A DNA stretch of 8,057 bases, from positions 1-8,057 of the forward strand of contig JASLOY010000147.1 in NCBI GenBank assembly GCA_030745255.1. Direction: 5' to 3'. The DNA is from Vicinamibacterales bacterium (GTDB lineage: Bacteria; Acidobacteriota; Vicinamibacteria; Vicinamibacterales; UBA8438). A program made the translations under genes and the position numbers. The notes under the pieces were generated by a model, which was given only the letters and a program-made list of their open reading frames with translations, was not told where the DNA came from and searched no databases. Below are positions 5,940 through 8,057 of the stretch, in pieces (positions within the stretch are counted from its first letter, which is position 1; every line of letters starts with the position of its first letter).

Positions 5940-5945
5940 TATAAT
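5940..5945 (+). promoter_or_regulatory. Consensus -10 box of the 308-residue protein gene
   Basis: TATAAT is a full match to the sigma-70 -10 box. Transcription would start near 5952, leaving a leader of about 20 bases that contains the GAAAGG ribosome site. No -35 box is evident at normal spacing; the best TTGGGA (5913-5918) is 21 bases away, which is too far. It is divergent from the -10 box at 5855-5860, about 80 bases away. Confidence 0.5.
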
Positions 5946-5957
5946 TCAACAAACCTC

Positions 5958-5963
5958 GAAAGG
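5958..5963 (+). promoter_or_regulatory. Shine-Dalgarno site that fixes a TTG start
   Basis: GAAAGG lies 8 bases before TTG 5972. An in-frame TAA at 5942-5944 rules out any earlier start, and the next in-frame ATG would remove about 50 residues. Confidence 0.6.
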
Positions 5964-5971
5964 CACGCCAC

Positions 5972-6898
5972 TTGGTCCCGTCCCCCGGTCGCCTCGACCG
6001 CTACCTCCTGTCGCTCCCAGAGCGCACACTACGCTCTGCCACCGCCGTCTCGGCCGGTCTGCTCCGCGAGCTTGGCGATGTCGCGCTGCCCGCCGCGCTC
6101 CGTCGTACCAGCCTCTACCGCAACATGGTCGAGGGAACGCTACGCTTCCTGATCGAGACGGTCGGTGACGTGGAGGGGGCGTTCCCCGAGGAAGGGAAGC
6201 TTGGTGGTGAGTTCGCGTTGCGTCGGGCGGCCGGGAACGGCATCGAGATGGCCGGCATCCTGGCGTTTCGAGCGTCGCCGGTCTGGGTGATGGCGGCGCT
6301 GGCCGATGTCTCGGGTGCCGGGCGCAAGCTGATTCGGGAAATCGCCGGCTCCCTCAAGGAAGAGGGGCTGCTCGACCCAGACGCCGAGTTCGAGACGGTG
6401 GACCATATCCTGACCGGCCTCGAGGATGCCTCCGGTCGGGTTGCCGACGCCGTGAACACGCCGCCGCTGGACGTGGCCGGTCTGCGCAGGGAGTGGAGCG
6501 AGATCCAGAAGCGCGTGCGCAGGATCCCACCCGACCAACTTCCAACGGCCGAGCGTTTGTGGGACGGCTGGCGGGGTCTGCGCGCCGAGGCCGCAGCGCA
6601 GGAGCGCTCGGTGTTCCAGCTGTCGTCCTTGATGGCGGTGACGGCGCTGGGCTCGTTGCCCGACGGCGCGCGCTGGCTGTCTCGCAGCGCCGCCACGGCG
6701 GCCAAGAGCACCGGTGAGATGTTTGCCGGCACGCTACTCGACCACTACCGGGACACGCTGGCGGAGATCCATCGGGAGGGGTTCGGCCCCTATTGGATCC
6801 GCCAGTTCGGGCCCTACCTGCGCGCCGCCGCCGCGCAGTTCTCTCCAGGCCGGCCCTCTCTGACCGAGCAGCTCATCGACCGAATGAAGAAGGGGTAG
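5972..6898 (+). CDS. Conserved-looking 308-residue protein of unknown function (possibly EcsC-like)
   Basis: I cannot name this protein with confidence. It is mostly helical, with no signal peptide. The central part (about 84-125: RRAAGNGIEMAGILAFRASPVWVMAALADVSGAGRKLI, in segments) alternates hydrophobic helices with Gly-rich turns and loosely recalls the helical core of EcsC-family proteins, which associate with membranes. A motif-like stretch follows at 143-172 (VDHILTGLEDASGRVADAVNTPPLDV), then charged helices (172-215) and a second apolar helix (215-240). The C-terminus, with PYWIRQFGPYLRAA, is basic and aromatic. A cytoplasmic, peripherally membrane-bound protein is inferred. The TTG start is supported by GAAAGG at 8 bases and a TATAAT box upstream. 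It stands alone on the plus strand and its stop faces the stop of the LVIVD gene across 20 bases. Confidence 0.8.
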   Translation: MVPSPGRLDRYLLSLPERTLRSATAVSAGLLRELGDVALPAALRRTSLYRNMVEGTLRFLIETVGDVEGAFPEEGKLGGEFALRRAAGNGIEMAGILAFRASPVWVMAALADVSGAGRKLIREIAGSLKEEGLLDPDAEFETVDHILTGLEDASGRVADAVNTPPLDVAGLRREWSEIQKRVRRIPPDQLPTAERLWDGWRGLRAEAAAQERSVFQLSSLMAVTALGSLPDGARWLSRSAATAAKSTGEMFAGTLLDHYRDTLAEIHREGFGPYWIRQFGPYLRAAAAQFSPGRPSLTEQLIDRMKKG

Positions 6899-6918
6899 CG
6901 CGGCCGCTCCACCTCCAC

Positions 6919-8057
6919 TCATCGCTGGCGTTCGGCGAGGCTCGTCAGGGTTTCTGCGAGTGCGCGGAGTCGCGTCTGGTTCCGACCGCTCGCCCCCGCG
7001 CTGTCGCTCTCGAGTGCGCCGGCTGCGCTGGCGAGCTCCGCGGCGAGCGCAGCGTCCGCTCGCGCCCCATCTGTCAGCAGTTGATCGGAGCGGTCGAGCA
7101 AGTCCGATAATTCCTCTTCGCGCTCAGCCGTGAGAGTGTCGGTGCGAACGAGCTGGTCGATGTAGGCGCGTGCGACGACGGGTCTCGCGGACCAGTCGAT
7201 GCGTCTTTGTTGCTGCGCATTGAACGTGGCTGGGGCCACTGACGACGCGGCGGCGATCTCGTTCTCGCTCAGATATTCGCTCGGCAGCAGCTCCAGCACG
7301 TCGAGGCCCCGGGCAATCTCGGTGCCGTAGATGAAGCCCCGATACCAGTAGGCGGACCAGTAGCCGGCCATGACGATCTTCTCCGGGTCGAGCGGGCCAC
7401 GATCGAAGAAGGCGATCTCGACCGGATTCGAGGAATCTGTAAAGTCCATGACGGAGATGCCGCCCTGATACCACGCCTGTACGAAGATGTCGCGCCCCGG
7501 CACCGGGACGAGCGAGCCGTTGTGCGCGACGCAGTTCTCCTGTTCGGTCTGCGGCGCTGGCAGCTTGTAGTGGCTGCGATACTGCATCTTGCCGTCGACG
7601 ATGTCGAAGATCGCGTCCGCGCCCCAGTCTCTGGGATCGGACGCCCGACACCGGGCACGTCCGCCGCCGCCCCACTCGTCGGTGAAGATCACCTTGGTGC
7701 CGTCGTTGTTGAACGTCGCCGAGTGCCAGTAGGAGAACCCGGGGTCGACGACCTCGTCCAGCCGGACCGGATTGACCGGGTCGGAGATGTCGAGCAGGAT
7801 GCCGTTGCCCGCACAGGCACCCGCCGCCAGTCCGATGTCCGGAAAGGCGGTGATGTCGTGGCACTGGGTGGTCGCTCTGGTACGCTGCGTCCCCGGCCCG
7901 TGGTCGCCGCCCTGCCAGAGACCGGCGAGCGCTCCCGACTCGGGATCTCTGAAGATGAACGGGCGGCTGACGATCTGCGCATCCTCGGGGCTGGTCAGCG
8001 GAATCTGGATGACGTCGATCCGGAAGAGCGCGGTATCCGGGTTCTCGGCCGGAGAGT
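6919..8057 (-). CDS. LVIVD-repeat family secreted protein, C-terminal 378 residues (5' end outside window)
   Basis: The open frame runs from the right edge to TGA 6919-6921 and lacks its N-terminus. An internal GTG at 7692 is only part of this frame, not the true start. In window numbering (residue 1 at the right edge) it shows TQCHDITAF (63-71), GLAAGACAGNGILLDISDP (75-93), FSYWHSATFNNDGT (107-120), FTDEWGGGG, ENCVAHNGSLVPVPGRD, VQAWYQGGISVMDFTD, FFDRGP, YWSAYWYRGFIYGTEIARGLDVLEL. These blocks are typical of the LVIVD beta-propeller-like family of exported proteins whose biochemical role is not known. Conserved His and Cys residues (C65, H66, C81) suggest metal binding or disulfides. The last 110 residues are helical and Ala/Glu/Leu-rich (from AREAYIDQL-like sequence onward), as in related proteins. 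The family call is firm; the function is open. Confidence 0.88.
   Translation of the reverse strand, partial: SPAENPDTALFRIDVIQIPLTSPEDAQIVSRPFIFRDPESGALAGLWQGGDHGPGTQRTRATTQCHDITAFPDIGLAAGACAGNGILLDISDPVNPVRLDEVVDPGFSYWHSATFNNDGTKVIFTDEWGGGGRARCRASDPRDWGADAIFDIVDGKMQYRSHYKLPAPQTEQENCVAHNGSLVPVPGRDIFVQAWYQGGISVMDFTDSSNPVEIAFFDRGPLDPEKIVMAGYWSAYWYRGFIYGTEIARGLDVLELLPSEYLSENEIAAASSVAPATFNAQQQRRIDWSARPVVARAYIDQLVRTDTLTAEREEELSDLLDRSDQLLTDGARADAALAAELASAAGALESDSAGASGRNQTRLRALAETLTSLAERQR

Noticed and set aside
6899..6918. GCGGCCGC palindrome (6900-6907) in the convergent gap as a bidirectional terminator
   Set aside because: It is an 8-base palindrome without a loop or T-run. It shows no terminator structure.
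7124..7864. Minus-strand open frame of 246 codons
   Set aside because: It is an out-of-frame shadow of the LVIVD gene, which has clear family motifs in its own frame across the same stretch.

Overview
The window is GC-rich, tightly packed bacterial chromosomal DNA. It carries eight clear genes (two cut by the window ends), one likely small membrane-protein gene and one decayed gene remnant. I see no tRNA, rRNA, CRISPR array, insertion sequence or phage gene. The gene content suggests an environmental Gram-negative bacterium: a DUF1552 gene coupled to a DUF1592/DUF1588 c-haem protein, an LVIVD-type secreted protein, and a CoA-linked hydratase/aldolase module. Such sets are typical of Myxococcota, Acidobacteriota and some marine or soil Gammaproteobacteria. 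The sequence alone does not let me choose among these.

Layout. (1) Positions 1-1987, minus strand: an export operon. It starts with a secreted DUF1587/1595/1592/1588/1585 protein holding one CNTCH haem motif and runs, through a 4-bp ATGA overlap, into a Tat-exported DUF1552 protein that leaves the window on the left. (2) Positions 1988-2104: a divergent intergenic region with an 18-bp interrupted palindrome and a possible promoter. (3) Positions 2105-2398, plus strand: a 97-residue protein with three membrane segments. (4) Positions 2399-2599: an in-frame, stop-interrupted coding remnant. (5) Positions 2615-5155, minus strand: four genes in the order thiolase-like aldolase, DUF35 zinc-ribbon/OB-fold protein, FAS1-like (MaoC-N) hot-dog protein, HTD2-like MaoC hydratase. 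(6) Positions 5208-5846, minus strand: a secreted cysteine-containing protein of unknown function, probably expressed from a leaderless promoter. (7) Positions 5972-6898, plus strand: a 308-residue protein of unknown function with a TTG start and a consensus -10 box. (8) Positions 6919-8057, minus strand: the C-terminal part of an LVIVD-family secreted protein, convergent with the previous gene.

How they may work together. The four-gene block is the most informative part. Its components match those of the actinobacterial steroid side-chain system, in which a MaoC heterodimer (ChsH1/ChsH2) hydrates an enoyl-CoA and a thiolase-fold retro-aldolase (Ltp2) bound to the DUF35 domain of ChsH2 cleaves the product. 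Here the two ChsH2-like domains are separate, overlapping genes in the opposite order. The thiolase-like protein has no cysteine where thiolases carry their nucleophile. The inferred job is hydration followed by C-C cleavage of a branched acyl-CoA. The substrate is unknown, and no acyl-CoA dehydrogenase lies in the window. The remaining genes encode envelope or secreted proteins of poorly characterised families.
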